DNA from: Turneriella sp.
Lineage (GTDB): Bacteria; Spirochaetota; Leptospiria; Turneriellales; Turneriellaceae
Assembly (NCBI GenBank): GCA_019186965.1
Contig: JABARV010000003.1
Location: 243,504-307,503, forward strand
Reading direction: 5' to 3'
Length of the DNA stretch: 64,000 nt
In this document: piece by piece, positions 1 through 8,651 of the stretch
How positions within the stretch are numbered: the first letter of the stretch is position 1
How the letters are laid out: each line of letters starts with the position of its first letter
Notes under the pieces: model-generated
Seen by the model: the letters and a program-made list of their open reading frames with translations, nothing else
The model's database searches: none
Told to the model about the DNA's origin: nothing
Translations under genes and position numbers: made by a program

Positions 1-370
1 GCAGGCCGAAAATTAAGATATAGATTAGACCGGCGATTACCGGCGAAATCGCAAAAGGTAAATCGATGAGTGCCATCAGAAGACTTTTACCTCGGAAATC
101 AAATTTAGCAATCGTGTATGCTGCGACGACGCCGAACACGAGATTCAACGGTACCGCAATCGCGGCGGCAACGAGCGTTAGTTTGATGGCTGCCCATGTG
201 ACGGAATCTTTGAGCGCTTCTAAGTAAAAACTCCACCCTTTTTGAAAGGCTTGGGTGAAAATTTCATAAAGCGGTAAAAGGAGCAACAACGTGAGAAATC
301 CCACGGCGAGAGAGATAAAAATCATCTTGAACCAAAGTGGGTCGTTGCCTACCATTTTCTTTTTGTTCAT
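1..370 (-). CDS. cysW: sulfate ABC transporter permease CysW (partial, N-terminal 123 codons)
   Basis: Inner-membrane permease subunit of the sulfate/thiosulfate importer, which pairs with CysT. The visible part starts MNKKKMVGNDPLWFK, followed by a long hydrophobic segment, a loop and further hydrophobic stretches, ending in ISPVIAGLIYILIFGL, typical of the CysW N-terminal half. The gene runs off the left edge of the window. Its ATG overlaps the cysT stop codon in an ATGA arrangement, which implies translational coupling. A cysA ATPase gene would be expected further left but cannot be seen. Confidence 0.85.
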   Translation of the reverse strand, partial: MNKKKMVGNDPLWFKMIFISLAVGFLTLLLLLPLYEIFTQAFQKGWSFYLEALKDSVTWAAIKLTLVAAAIAVPLNLVFGVVAAYTIAKFDFRGKSLLMALIDLPFAISPVIAGLIYILIFGL

Positions 371-1185
371 ACGCCCCTCTTTTTGCGGCGTGATTGCAGG
401 TAGTTGAGCAATACAAGCAGAGTAAATGAAATCACGAGCATGATGGCGGCAACTGCGGTTGCGCCTTGCACGTTGTGTTGTTCTAACTTGGTGACGATAA
501 TGAGCGGAGTGATCTCGCTCTTAAAAGGAATGTTGCCTGCGATAAAGATAACGCTGCCGTACTCGCCGAGTGCGCGTGAAAATGCCATAATCGCTCCCGA
601 AAATAACGCAGGGTAAAGCGAAGGCAAAATAACTTTTGTGATAGTTTGCCAATGCGTCGCGCCCAAACTTATCGCCGCCTCTTCGATTTCTTTTTCAAAA
701 TCTTCGAGTACCGGTTGCACCGAGCGCACAACGAACGGCAAGCCGACGAAGGTAAGCGCAATCGTGATACCGATGGGGTTGTACGCTGCTTTGATACCCA
801 ATTTTGCAAGAGGTGCCCCCAGAAAACCGTTCTCGGCATAGATAGTGCAGAGGGCAATACCTGCCACTGCTGTCGGCAGAGCAAAGGGTAAATCGAGCAG
901 CGTATCTAAAAGACGCTTGCCCCAGAAATTGTAACGCGTGAGCACCCACGCGACTATAAGCCCTATTCCAAAATTGGCTATGGCGGCGATGAATGCCGTC
1001 GTAAAGCTGAGGCGCAGCGATAACAGCGTACGTTCAGAAAACGCGTGCTCTGCAAAGTCGCTTAAACCCAACGAAAAACTTTTGGCGAACATGCCACCCA
1101 ACGGAATGAGAACCACGAGCGTGAGGTAGAGAGCGGTATAGGCGAAGGTTAGGCGAAAGCCGGGTAGTATAGATTTGGCTACCAT
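367..1185 (-). CDS. cysT: sulfate ABC transporter permease CysT (CysU)
   Basis: Inner-membrane permease of the sulfate importer; 272 residues, normal for the family. About six hydrophobic segments are visible. The cytoplasmic EAA loop that contacts the ATPase appears as EEAAISLGATHWQTITKVILP near residues 167-187, and ALGEYGSVIFIAGN near residue 206 is the CysT signature. It lies 12 bases after the binding-protein gene and overlaps cysW by 4 bases. The C-terminus is basic (SRRKKRGV). Confidence 0.93.
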   Translation of the reverse strand: MVAKSILPGFRLTFAYTALYLTLVVLIPLGGMFAKSFSLGLSDFAEHAFSERTLLSLRLSFTTAFIAAIANFGIGLIVAWVLTRYNFWGKRLLDTLLDLPFALPTAVAGIALCTIYAENGFLGAPLAKLGIKAAYNPIGITIALTFVGLPFVVRSVQPVLEDFEKEIEEAAISLGATHWQTITKVILPSLYPALFSGAIMAFSRALGEYGSVIFIAGNIPFKSEITPLIIVTKLEQHNVQGATAVAAIMLVISFTLLVLLNYLQSRRKKRGV

Positions 1186-1197
1186 ATCTTGCCCGCT

Positions 1198-2193
1198 TCA
1201 ATTTCGGTATATCTGGTCAAACACCCCTCCGTCGGCAAAATGCGTTTGCATTGCTTTTGCCCAACCGCCGAATACAGAATCGACGGTAACCATGCGTTTG
1301 GGCGTGGCGATTGCGTACTTCTTTACGAGAGAGGTTTTGTGGCGCGGCATAAAGAAGTGTTTGGCTGCGATATTTTGGCCTTCATCCGAATAGAGGTATT
1401 GCAAATAAGCGGCGGCAATTTCAGTGTTGCCGCGTTCGGCGGCGTTGCGTTCGACAAGCGCCACCGACGGTTCGGCGCGAATACTTAAAGAAGGCACGAC
1501 GATTTCTGCCTGTTGATGAAATTCCGCGAGCGTAAAGAGCGCTTCGTTTTGCCACGCCACCAGCACGTCGCCGATGTTACGCCGCAAAAACGTCGTCGTC
1601 GCCGCACGCGCACCGCTATCTAAAACAACGACGTTGGCAAAAAATGCACGCATAAAGTTTTGTGCCCTTTTGTCGTTCTCCTCACCGCTATCGAGTGCAT
1701 ACGCATACGCGGCCAAATAATTCCATCGTGCGCCGCCCGAAGTTTTTGGGTTGGGCACGACAATCGAGACGTCTGGCCGGATAAGGTCGTTCCAGTCTTT
1801 GATACCTTTGGGATTACCCTTACGCACAAGGAAAACGATCGTCGAAGTATAAGGTGCGCTCTTAAACGGTAGTTTTTTTTGCCAGTCTTTAGAAAGAAGG
1901 TGTGCCTCACTTGCGATGGTGTCGACATCAAAAGCGAGTGCGAGCGTTACAACATCTGCCGGTAAGCCGTCGATAACCGCACGCGCCTGTTTACCGCTGC
2001 CGCCGTGCGACATACCAAACTCGACTTTTTCTGTAGGGTGCGCTGTGCGCCAGAAGCGCACAAAGGCGTCGTTGAATTCACGATAAAATTCGCGCGTTGG
2101 GTCGTAAGAGACGTTGAGAATTTTATGCGTTTTACCTTGTCCGCAATAAAAAGCAAAGAATAGCACGGGTAAAGTTAGTCGGGCACTACGCAT
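1198..2193 (-). CDS. sbp: periplasmic sulfate-binding protein
   Basis: Substrate-binding component of the sulfate ABC importer, 331 residues. An N-terminal secretion signal is followed by the family opening ILNVSYDPTREFYREFN. GMSHGGSGKQARAVIDGLPADVVTLAL and the later NPKTSGGARWNYLAAY are the anion-binding loops of Sbp/CysP proteins. A Cys in the signal region (AFYCGQGK) could make it a lipoprotein with an atypical lipobox. It sits between cysI and cysT, so binding protein and permeases are co-transcribed with the reductive genes. Whether it prefers sulfate or thiosulfate cannot be decided here. Confidence 0.9.
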   Translation of the reverse strand: MRSARLTLPVLFFAFYCGQGKTHKILNVSYDPTREFYREFNDAFVRFWRTAHPTEKVEFGMSHGGSGKQARAVIDGLPADVVTLALAFDVDTIASEAHLLSKDWQKKLPFKSAPYTSTIVFLVRKGNPKGIKDWNDLIRPDVSIVVPNPKTSGGARWNYLAAYAYALDSGEENDKRAQNFMRAFFANVVVLDSGARAATTTFLRRNIGDVLVAWQNEALFTLAEFHQQAEIVVPSLSIRAEPSVALVERNAAERGNTEIAAAYLQYLYSDEGQNIAAKHFFMPRHKTSLVKKYAIATPKRMVTVDSVFGGWAKAMQTHFADGGVFDQIYRN

Positions 2194-2227
2194 AACGATG
2201 AGTTACCATGACCTCCCGTCGGTGATT

Positions 2228-3982
2228 TCAAAAAAGCGCACGTATCGCATCGAGGCCCACGCGTGCGATAAAGTCTCCCAGGCGTTCTTGCGGATGGCTT
2301 TCTGCGACCCAATAAGCGAAGAGTTTGTCGAGATGCGCCGGCAATTCGTTCATTTGCACTTTTTGTAAGACGGCGGTGCCGACCGTCGTGCCGTCGTATT
2401 TACCACCAAGAAAAATTGCATACTTACCACCGTTCTGTTGCCCCACGATACCGATTTCAGAAGAGTATGGCCTAGCGCAACCGTTGGGGCACCCCGTCAT
2501 GCGTACAAGTGGCGCACGGTCTAATACATTGTGTTTTTCGGCAAGGCGGTTTATATCGCGCATCACATGCGGAAAAGAACGCTCGCTTTCGGTGAGCGCA
2601 AGAGCGCATGTTGGTAGAGAAACGCATGATAAGGCGCGGCGGTAAAGCTCGTTGGGGCGGTCGGTGTTGATGCCGTAAGCCTTAAAGGTCGACACAAGTT
2701 CTTCGCGTTGATTTTCATCGAGATTGAGAAAAAGAATATCTTGATCGGGGGTGAACTGTACCGAAGCACCCGTGCGGGCAACCGCCATTTGAATTGCGGC
2801 CTTCAGGCGGTGTCCGGGCATATCTTTAATGCGCCCGTTCATGATATAAAGACCGAAATTGTATTTGCCGTTCGGCTTTTTTATGAAGCCGTGGTAATCT
2901 GGCACTTTCCATGCAGGTAGTGCGCGTGCTGTATCAAATTGCATGTTTGCACGTTTCTCTATTTCGGCACGAAACCAGTCGACGCCTCGGTCGGCGAGTA
3001 CATACTTGAGACGCGCGTGCCGTCGGTTAGAACGATCGCCTAAATCGCGGTGCGCGGTGACGACGGCGGTTGCAACGCTAAAGAGCGACGCGGCGGGTAT
3101 CCACCCCAACAAGTCGGCTGCACGCGGGAACGTTTCAGGTTTGTTGTGCGTCATGCCCCCACCGCCGCCTACAAAAACAAAGAAGCCGTCGATTTGGTTT
3201 TCACCGTTTTGTGCGGGCGCAAACGTCGCGGCAAAGCCCAAATCGTTGGCGTAGAGATCTATACCGTTTTCGCCGGCGAGACAAAGCCCAATTTTAAATT
3301 TGCGCGGCAGGTAGGTTTTGCCGAAAATACTTTCGCGCTTTTCCGACACACTGTCGCTCATAGAGTATTGTGTATCGTCGAGCCATATTTCAAGGTATGC
3401 ACCCGCTTCGCTTGCAAAATACGTAGAAAATTGGCGTGCGGTGGCGTGCAGTTGGTCGTATAATGGATTGCCGTCGATATTGAGCGCAGCGGTTATGTTA
3501 CGTACAACGTCGCCGCAAGCGCCCGTCGTTGTTAATCCTACGCTGTGGATTTCTTGCATAATCGTTTTCAAATCTTCTTTTAAGAGACCGTGTAATTGTA
3601 CCGATTGTCTCGTCGTTAAACGCAGAGAGCCACCGCCGAAGCGTTCGGCTATATGATCCCACGCGAGGTATTGTTGGGAGGTCAGTAATCCGCCGGGAAT
3701 TCGACCGCGTACCATAAACATATTTTTACCGATGGGTAGCTTGCCGGTTAAGCGTAGCCCGCCATTATCTTCTTTGTCGCGGTTCTTTTGCTGGTATATG
3801 CCGTGGAACTTGATGAGTTGCTTGTCGTCGTCGTTAAAACTATCGGTGCCGTCGACAAGGCTCTCAGCGATTGTACCGCGTAGAAAGTTAGACTTGTCTT
3901 TAATTACTTCGACTTCAGACAATTCCACCGCTTCGGCATCGCTATGCGCTTCGGTCGTCAATATCGGGCTATTTCCTTTCAT
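2228..3982 (-). CDS. cysI: assimilatory sulfite reductase, siroheme/[4Fe-4S] subunit
   Basis: Reduces sulfite to sulfide with six electrons at a coupled siroheme and [4Fe-4S] centre. The cluster ligands are visible as CVSLPTC near residues 453-459 and TGCPNGC near 498-502. The family motifs LRLTTRQSVQLHG and TTGACGDVVRNI are also present. The start is placed at the ATG at 3982 (584 residues) rather than 42 bases upstream, because AAGGGG precedes it at good spacing and the previous gene stops one base before. No CysJ flavoprotein is nearby, so the electron donor (NADPH flavoprotein or ferredoxin) is unresolved. Confidence 0.93.
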   Translation of the reverse strand: MKGNSPILTTEAHSDAEAVELSEVEVIKDKSNFLRGTIAESLVDGTDSFNDDDKQLIKFHGIYQQKNRDKEDNGGLRLTGKLPIGKNMFMVRGRIPGGLLTSQQYLAWDHIAERFGGGSLRLTTRQSVQLHGLLKEDLKTIMQEIHSVGLTTTGACGDVVRNITAALNIDGNPLYDQLHATARQFSTYFASEAGAYLEIWLDDTQYSMSDSVSEKRESIFGKTYLPRKFKIGLCLAGENGIDLYANDLGFAATFAPAQNGENQIDGFFVFVGGGGGMTHNKPETFPRAADLLGWIPAASLFSVATAVVTAHRDLGDRSNRRHARLKYVLADRGVDWFRAEIEKRANMQFDTARALPAWKVPDYHGFIKKPNGKYNFGLYIMNGRIKDMPGHRLKAAIQMAVARTGASVQFTPDQDILFLNLDENQREELVSTFKAYGINTDRPNELYRRALSCVSLPTCALALTESERSFPHVMRDINRLAEKHNVLDRAPLVRMTGCPNGCARPYSSEIGIVGQQNGGKYAIFLGGKYDGTTVGTAVLQKVQMNELPAHLDKLFAYWVAESHPQERLGDFIARVGLDAIRALF

Positions 3983-3983
3983 A

Positions 3984-4568
3984 CTATCCCCTTTTGAAAT
4001 ATCGAGTTTCGAGTTCTTTAACAATATTCAATATAACAGATTTTTTTTCGTTATCACTGCATAAAGTAACCGACCGTTCGCGTAGAGCAAAAACCTCTTC
4101 CCAAGCGTCGTCGAGTTCTTCGGGAAACAAATTCTCTATATGCCGGCGTAAGAGAGCACTGAGACCAGCAAAACGGCCTTGCGTTGAAACTGAAATCTGT
4201 ACACTCCCGCGTTCTATAACTGCAGTGGTGTAAAAGTCGCAAAAGTTTTTATTGTCGGCGCTATTGATAAGAATTTTTTGCGAGCGACAGAGTTGAAAAA
4301 TAGCTTCAGAAACACGCACGTCGTCAATGGCGCTAAATACCATATACGCACCGTCGACATCTTCGTCTTGAAAAAAACGCTCGTGGATAATAATTTTAGC
4401 TTGATGCGGATTCTTCAACGCTTCAGCAAACTCTGCGCAAAAGGAAGGAGCTATAACCGTGAGTACGCACCCTGTTTTTGCGAGCTGTGAAAATTTTTCT
4501 AGTGCCACACGACCTCCGCCGACGAGCACAATTTTTTTATCCAAAAGATTGAAACTAAGAGGCAGCAT
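3984..4568 (-). CDS. precorrin-2 dehydrogenase / sirohydrochlorin ferrochelatase, CysG-N/MET8-like
   Basis: Converts precorrin-2 to sirohydrochlorin and inserts iron to give siroheme for CysI. The 194-residue protein opens LPLSFNLLDKKIVLVGGGRVALEK, a Rossmann NAD-binding segment typical of CysG N-terminal and MET8 proteins. ADNKNFCDFYTTAVIERG and ISVSTQGRFAGLSALLRRHIE follow, both expected in the family. The ATG at 4568 is preferred: it matches the family N-terminus and overlaps the SUMT gene by 14 bases. The longer frame back to 4667 is inside the SUMT coding region. The methyltransferase half of CysG is a separate gene here. Confidence 0.88.
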   Translation of the reverse strand: MLPLSFNLLDKKIVLVGGGRVALEKFSQLAKTGCVLTVIAPSFCAEFAEALKNPHQAKIIIHERFFQDEDVDGAYMVFSAIDDVRVSEAIFQLCRSQKILINSADNKNFCDFYTTAVIERGSVQISVSTQGRFAGLSALLRRHIENLFPEELDDAWEEVFALRERSVTLCSDNEKKSVILNIVKELETRYFKRG

Positions 4569-5331
4569 AGTTCGGTATCTTTGACAAAGTAGCCTCGTGC
4601 AAAATGTCTGTATTCGGTTGGGCGAGCGTATCGCCGACGAGAAAAATTCCGGGGCCATCGCTAGCACGTTTCAAAACACCCTCGGCAAAATCGGCGACGG
4701 TGCCGCGTTGCGCTTCTGCATTTTCCATACCCGCATTTTCAACGAGCGCAGCGCTTTTAGTAGCGTTGATGCCTGCCATTAATAATGCTTGAGCTATTTG
4801 CATTGTACGGCTCGCCCCCATGTAAAAAACCAGCGTGCCCGAAAAAGCGGCCATCGCGCGTATTGAATCTTGCAGCGTGCCTGCATAGCCGTCTGTAATC
4901 CAGATGTGCCGACAGTCTTCCCGCGCAGTCAAAGGCACTTTGAGATGGGCGGCGGCGCTCAAAAGAGCACTGACACCGGGTAGAACGGTGACTTCAATAC
5001 CGAAAGAATGAAGCGCGTTAAGTTCGCTCGTTAGGTGCGCGAATATAGAGGGATCACCCCCTTTGAGACGCAAAACGTTTTTACCGCGCAGAGTGTACTC
5101 AACCATCGTGCGGGTAATCATCGCCTGCGTGTAAGCGTGGTTGCCGCAGCGTTTGCCTACAAAAACTGCCTCGGCGTCTTGCGGGAATTCGGCTATAATC
5201 GAATCTCCGATAAGCGCATCGTAAAGAATGACATCCGCCGCGCGGATAGCGCGAAACACCGCAATCGTTAAATGGTCGATAGAGCCTGGGCCAGCGCCTG
5301 CAATCGTCACGCGGCCTAAGTGCGTAGTCAT
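4555..5331 (-). CDS. cobA: uroporphyrinogen-III C-methyltransferase (SUMT)
   Basis: SAM-dependent double methylation of uroporphyrinogen III to precorrin-2, the first siroheme step. The 258-residue protein shows the SUMT motifs VTIAGAGPGSIDHLT (8-22), VLYD-like ILYDAL (35-40), VGKRCGNHAYTQ (58-69), RLKGGDPSIF (88-97) and VLPGVSA. It overlaps cysN by ATGA and the MET8-like gene by 14 bases, so siroheme synthesis is translationally linked to sulfate activation and sulfite reduction. The symbol is used in the SUMT sense; the gene is also named cysG or sumT elsewhere. Confidence 0.93.
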   Translation of the reverse strand: MTTHLGRVTIAGAGPGSIDHLTIAVFRAIRAADVILYDALIGDSIIAEFPQDAEAVFVGKRCGNHAYTQAMITRTMVEYTLRGKNVLRLKGGDPSIFAHLTSELNALHSFGIEVTVLPGVSALLSAAAHLKVPLTAREDCRHIWITDGYAGTLQDSIRAMAAFSGTLVFYMGASRTMQIAQALLMAGINATKSAALVENAGMENAEAQRGTVADFAEGVLKRASDGPGIFLVGDTLAQPNTDILHEATLSKIPNYAAS

Positions 5332-6587
5332 AATTTCACCTCGTTATTCGTTGAGAACATGAGCGCAGAGCAAGTTAAATTCGTCTGCACGTCGACGAGC
5401 ACGCCCGCGCCCGTCGTCCAATTATTTTCGTAGTCGTCGACGAGTATGCTCTCTGCCGTTTTAATCGTCACCTCGGCGATTTCATTCAACGCGACGGTAG
5501 GCGTATCTGTATTGTAAAATTTCAATGATGATAAATCGAGTTTCGCATCGATCGATTTCACCATCGCTTTAACTTTGCGCGTGCCGGTAAGCAAATGGTA
5601 GGCATGGTTGAGTTTGAGTTTTTGGGTGTCGAGGTGCGTTAAGTGTGCTTTGAACACGTTTGTTTTTAGCGGCGATTCGTCGGCTTTGACAAAAATATCA
5701 CCTCGGCTGATGTCTATATCGCTATCGAGTTCTATGACCGCCGAGTCGTTGGCATATATTGCGTCGGCAGGACGATCTGAAAATGAGAGAGCCGTGATTA
5801 CCGCTTGGCTACCTGCGGGCTCGATACGGATTGTATCGCCGATTTTTAAGTTACCTGTGCGCAACACACCGGCAAAACCGCGGAAGTCGTGTAAGCCGGT
5901 CGATTGTGGGCGCAGCACGTATTGTACCGTGAAGCGCGTACCCTCGGCATTCTTACTATAAATTTCACTTTCTTCGAGCACCTTAAGAAGAGGTTTGTGC
6001 GTGTACCATGGCATCGACGACGAGGGATTAACGATGTTGTCGCCCTTTAACGCCGAGATGGGTATAAGCGTCGTTTTCTTGAAAGAAAGGCTTGCGGCGA
6101 GTTTTTTGAAATCGTCTTCGATTTCTTGAAAACGTTCTTGGCTGAAATTTACTAAATCCATCTTGTTGACGCAAACAATTAGGTGCGGCACACGCAAGAG
6201 GTGAGAGATAAAACTATGGCGGCGCGTCTGTTCAAGAATACCCTGCCGCGCATCGATTAAAATAACCGCAGTGTCGGCGAGCGAAGCGCCCGTAACCATA
6301 TTGCGTGTGTATTGTACGTGCCCGGGCGTATCGGCGATGATAAACTTGCGCACGGGGGTTGAGAAATATTTGTACGCGACATCGATGGTTATGCCCTGTT
6401 CGCGTTCGGCCTTGAGGCCGTCGGTTAAGAGCGCGAGGTTGAGTTCGCCGTCGCCCACGCGGTCTTTCGCTTCGATGTGGTCGAGGTGCTCGCGGAAAAT
6501 CGATTTAGAATCGTAAAGCAAACGCCCAATGAGCGTCGATTTACCGTCGTCGACCGATCCGCATGTGAACACTCTCATCAAATCCAT
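5328..6587 (-). CDS. cysN: sulfate adenylyltransferase subunit 1 (GTPase)
   Basis: Regulatory GTPase subunit of ATP sulfurylase, coupling GTP hydrolysis to APS formation by CysD. G1 loop GSVDDGKST is at 10-18, the switch region EREQGITIDVAYKYF near 61-75, DTPGH at 86-90 and NKMD at 141-144. Beta-barrel domains II and III follow. At 419 residues it lacks the fused CysC (APS kinase) domain found in NodQ-type proteins, which fits the APS reductase encoded upstream. The start is supported by GAGG upstream of the ATG. An 87-bp palindromic repeat lies between cysD and this gene. Confidence 0.95.
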   Translation of the reverse strand: MDLMRVFTCGSVDDGKSTLIGRLLYDSKSIFREHLDHIEAKDRVGDGELNLALLTDGLKAEREQGITIDVAYKYFSTPVRKFIIADTPGHVQYTRNMVTGASLADTAVILIDARQGILEQTRRHSFISHLLRVPHLIVCVNKMDLVNFSQERFQEIEDDFKKLAASLSFKKTTLIPISALKGDNIVNPSSSMPWYTHKPLLKVLEESEIYSKNAEGTRFTVQYVLRPQSTGLHDFRGFAGVLRTGNLKIGDTIRIEPAGSQAVITALSFSDRPADAIYANDSAVIELDSDIDISRGDIFVKADESPLKTNVFKAHLTHLDTQKLKLNHAYHLLTGTRKVKAMVKSIDAKLDLSSLKFYNTDTPTVALNEIAEVTIKTAESILVDDYENNWTTGAGVLVDVQTNLTCSALMFSTNNEVKL

Positions 6588-6606
6588 TGAGCTACCTCGG
6601 AGTTTT

Positions 6607-6693
6607 GAACCACAGAGGGCGCAGAGAGCACAGAGATTTCTATGGCATAATGTTGCCTCTTCTTATCTCTGTGGCCTCTGTGTTCTCTGTGGT
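6607..6693. repeat. 87-bp inverted repeat of the CCACAGAGG family (empty form)
   Basis: Arms at 6607-6636 and 6666-6693 are imperfect inverted copies built on CCACAGAGGnCACAGAGAG, with a loop of about 29 bases. The same arms occur at 37007-37166 and 38195-38634, the last copy enclosing a GxxExxY gene. It sits in the cysD-cysN gap about 8 bases upstream of the cysN Shine-Dalgarno. The transcribed hairpin could attenuate or stabilise the operon mRNA, which is inference. Confidence 0.85.
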
Positions 6694-6722
6694 AAAGCAT
6701 ATATTCTATCCGGTTGTCTTTA

Positions 6723-7676
6723 TTAAAAATATCCACTTTTTTTTCTTTCTTCCATCGCGGCCTCTGAACGTTTGTCGTCGAGGCGGGCGCCGCGTTCTGC
6801 GCTGCGCGTGGTCATAATTTCTTCAATGATGGCATCGACATCCGCCGCTTCGGATTCCATTGCCGCAGTACAAGTCATGTCTCCCACGGTACGAAAGCGT
6901 ACCTTTTTTATTTCGAGTTTATCCGCAGCGTCGACGGTGATAAATTTTGACATCGGGAAAATCTGCCCCATGTACGGTATAACTTCGCGCTCGTGAGAAA
7001 AATAAATCGAAGGTATATCGACCTTTTCGCGTTTGAGGTACATCCACACGTCGAGTTCCGTCCAATTAGATAGTGGAAAAGCACGCACGTTTTCGCCGTA
7101 ATGAATAGCCCCGTTGTAAAGGTGCCAGAGTTCGGGACGTTGATTTTTAGGATCCCAAATACCAAACTCGTCGCGCACCGAAAAAATGCGTTCTTTCGCG
7201 CGTGCCTTTTCTTCGTCGCGGCGCGCACCGCCGATGCAGCAGTCGAAGCGGTGTTCGGCGATGGTTTCCAGGAGCGTCACCGCCTGAATCGCGTTACGGC
7301 TGGGAAACTTACCCTTTTCTTCGGCGGCAGAACCTCGGTTTATAGAATCTTCGACTTTTGCCACGATTAATTTTTCGCCGATGCGTTCGACCAACGCGTC
7401 GCGAAACCGAATCACTTCGTCGAAGTTATGCCCCGTGTCGACATGCACCAAAGGAAAAGGAAACTTTGCGGGACGAAACGCTTTCTCGGCAAGTTTCACA
7501 ATCGCAATCGAATCTTTGCCGCCCGAGAAGAGTAAGGCGGGGCGTTCAAATTGCCCTGCAACTTCGCGCAGTATCATCACCGCCTCGGATTCAAGATAGT
7601 CGAGATGCCCTCTTGCCCCCGCCACGGTTTCTTCGGCGCTATGGAGTGGGTGTTGTTTTTGTATCTGGGTCGTCAT
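6723..7676 (-). CDS. cysD: sulfate adenylyltransferase subunit 2
   Basis: Catalytic ATP-sulfurylase subunit forming APS from sulfate and ATP. The PP-loop SGGKDS is at residues 51-56, and VHVDTGHNF, CIGGARRDEEKARAKERIFS and the family C-terminus ERKKSGYF are present. The start at 7676 (317 residues) is chosen because it matches the family N-terminus, lies one base after the cysH stop and has AGG upstream. The longer frame to 7763 lies inside cysH. It acts as a heterodimer with CysN. Confidence 0.95.
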   Translation of the reverse strand: MTTQIQKQHPLHSAEETVAGARGHLDYLESEAVMILREVAGQFERPALLFSGGKDSIAIVKLAEKAFRPAKFPFPLVHVDTGHNFDEVIRFRDALVERIGEKLIVAKVEDSINRGSAAEEKGKFPSRNAIQAVTLLETIAEHRFDCCIGGARRDEEKARAKERIFSVRDEFGIWDPKNQRPELWHLYNGAIHYGENVRAFPLSNWTELDVWMYLKREKVDIPSIYFSHEREVIPYMGQIFPMSKFITVDAADKLEIKKVRFRTVGDMTCTAAMESEAADVDAIIEEIMTTRSAERGARLDDKRSEAAMEERKKSGYF

Positions 7677-7677
7677 T

Positions 7678-8391
7678 TTACCTGTGTATATGCAATCCGC
7701 ATTCTTTTTTATCGGGAGACTCCCACCACCAGCGACCCGAGCGCATGCCGCCGCCGGGCTCAACCGCGCGCGTACACGGCTCGCAGCCGATAGAGAGAAA
7801 ACCTTTATCGTAAAGTTTGTTGTAAGGGATGTTGTGTTCGTCGATAAACGCCTTGAGTGTAGCGTCGCTCCAGTCGAGTAGCGGGTGGAATTTCACCACT
7901 GCGTGCGTATGATCGATTTCAAAATGCGGCAAATTCTCGCGGTCGATAGAATGCACGCGGCGTATTCCGGTAAGCCAAAGGTCGGCGCCTTTCAAAGCGC
8001 GCGTCAACGGTTCGACTTTACGTATACCGCAACACTCTTGCCGCGCCGCAACGCTCTCATAAAAACTATAGGCGCCTTTAGCGCTCATGAGGCGCTCAAC
8101 CGCTTCGCTTTGGGGGAACATCGTCTGAATGTCGAGCGCATAGCGTTCGCGCGTCGCCTCAAGAGTGCGGTATGTCTCGGCAAAGTGGCGCCCCGTATCT
8201 AAAGTAAAAATTTTTACCTTGAGATCGTGCGTTGCAATAAGGTGGGTAATAACCTGATCTTCGAGCGAAAAGCTGGTCGAAAAAACAGCGTTCAATCCTG
8301 AAAAATTTTTGTACAATTCCGTAATCGACGCAGACAACGAATCGACGTTCATAGTTTTTGTGAACTCAAAAATGGCCTCTACTTTACGCAT
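7678..8391 (-). CDS. cysH: adenylyl-sulfate (APS) reductase, Fe-S type
   Basis: Reduces APS to sulfite and AMP. The 237-residue protein has the paired cysteine motifs ECCGIRKVEPL and GCEPCTR that bind the [4Fe-4S] cluster of assimilatory APS reductases, and the catalytic KECGLH near the C-terminus. PAPS reductases of the enterobacterial type lack the CC...CxxC set, so APS is the likely substrate. This agrees with the absence of APS kinase here. The first start (8391) and an internal Met at 8352 both lack a good ribosome site, so the exact start is uncertain. It is the first gene of the sulfate operon. Confidence 0.92.
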   Translation of the reverse strand: MRKVEAIFEFTKTMNVDSLSASITELYKNFSGLNAVFSTSFSLEDQVITHLIATHDLKVKIFTLDTGRHFAETYRTLEATRERYALDIQTMFPQSEAVERLMSAKGAYSFYESVAARQECCGIRKVEPLTRALKGADLWLTGIRRVHSIDRENLPHFEIDHTHAVVKFHPLLDWSDATLKAFIDEHNIPYNKLYDKGFLSIGCEPCTRAVEPGGGMRSGRWWWESPDKKECGLHIHR

Positions 8392-8651
8392 CTGTTATAT
8401 TGTACAAGTGTTCGTTTTTATGACCACAGCATAAATCCGAGAGTTTGTGTAAAGCTGTTAGTGCCTTAGTGGCCTCATGCGCTAACTCGCGCTGTGTTTA
8501 TAAAGATGCAAATTTTTATCGGTCGCCGAGCGTGCTGTAATTGTGCCGTTGACGTCTTACTTTAAGCGCACTTACTCATCGTGTTATCTTTACTGTTTTT
8601 TTCGGCGAGAGCGTCGCAAAAATTTCTGAATCGCTACCCTGACAAACGGAC
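8392..8651. other. intergenic region upstream of cysH
   Basis: About 260 bases separate the giant lipoprotein gene (ends 8652) from cysH on the same strand. I see no rho-independent terminator and no convincing SAM-type riboswitch. A short stretch at 8464-8489 resembles one at 54632-54660 (rejected as evidence of a shared element). Presumably it holds the cys promoter, but no promoter could be assigned. Confidence 0.4.

Noticed and set aside
8464..8489. Shared element with 54632-54660 (CCTCATnCGCnAACTCGCG)
   Set aside because: About 17 of 19 bases match, but the similarity does not extend; the second copy lies in transposase-remnant coding sequence, so chance is likely.
8392..8651. SAM or cobalamin riboswitch upstream of the cys operon
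   Set aside because: No recognisable conserved core or kink-turn pattern could be found by eye.
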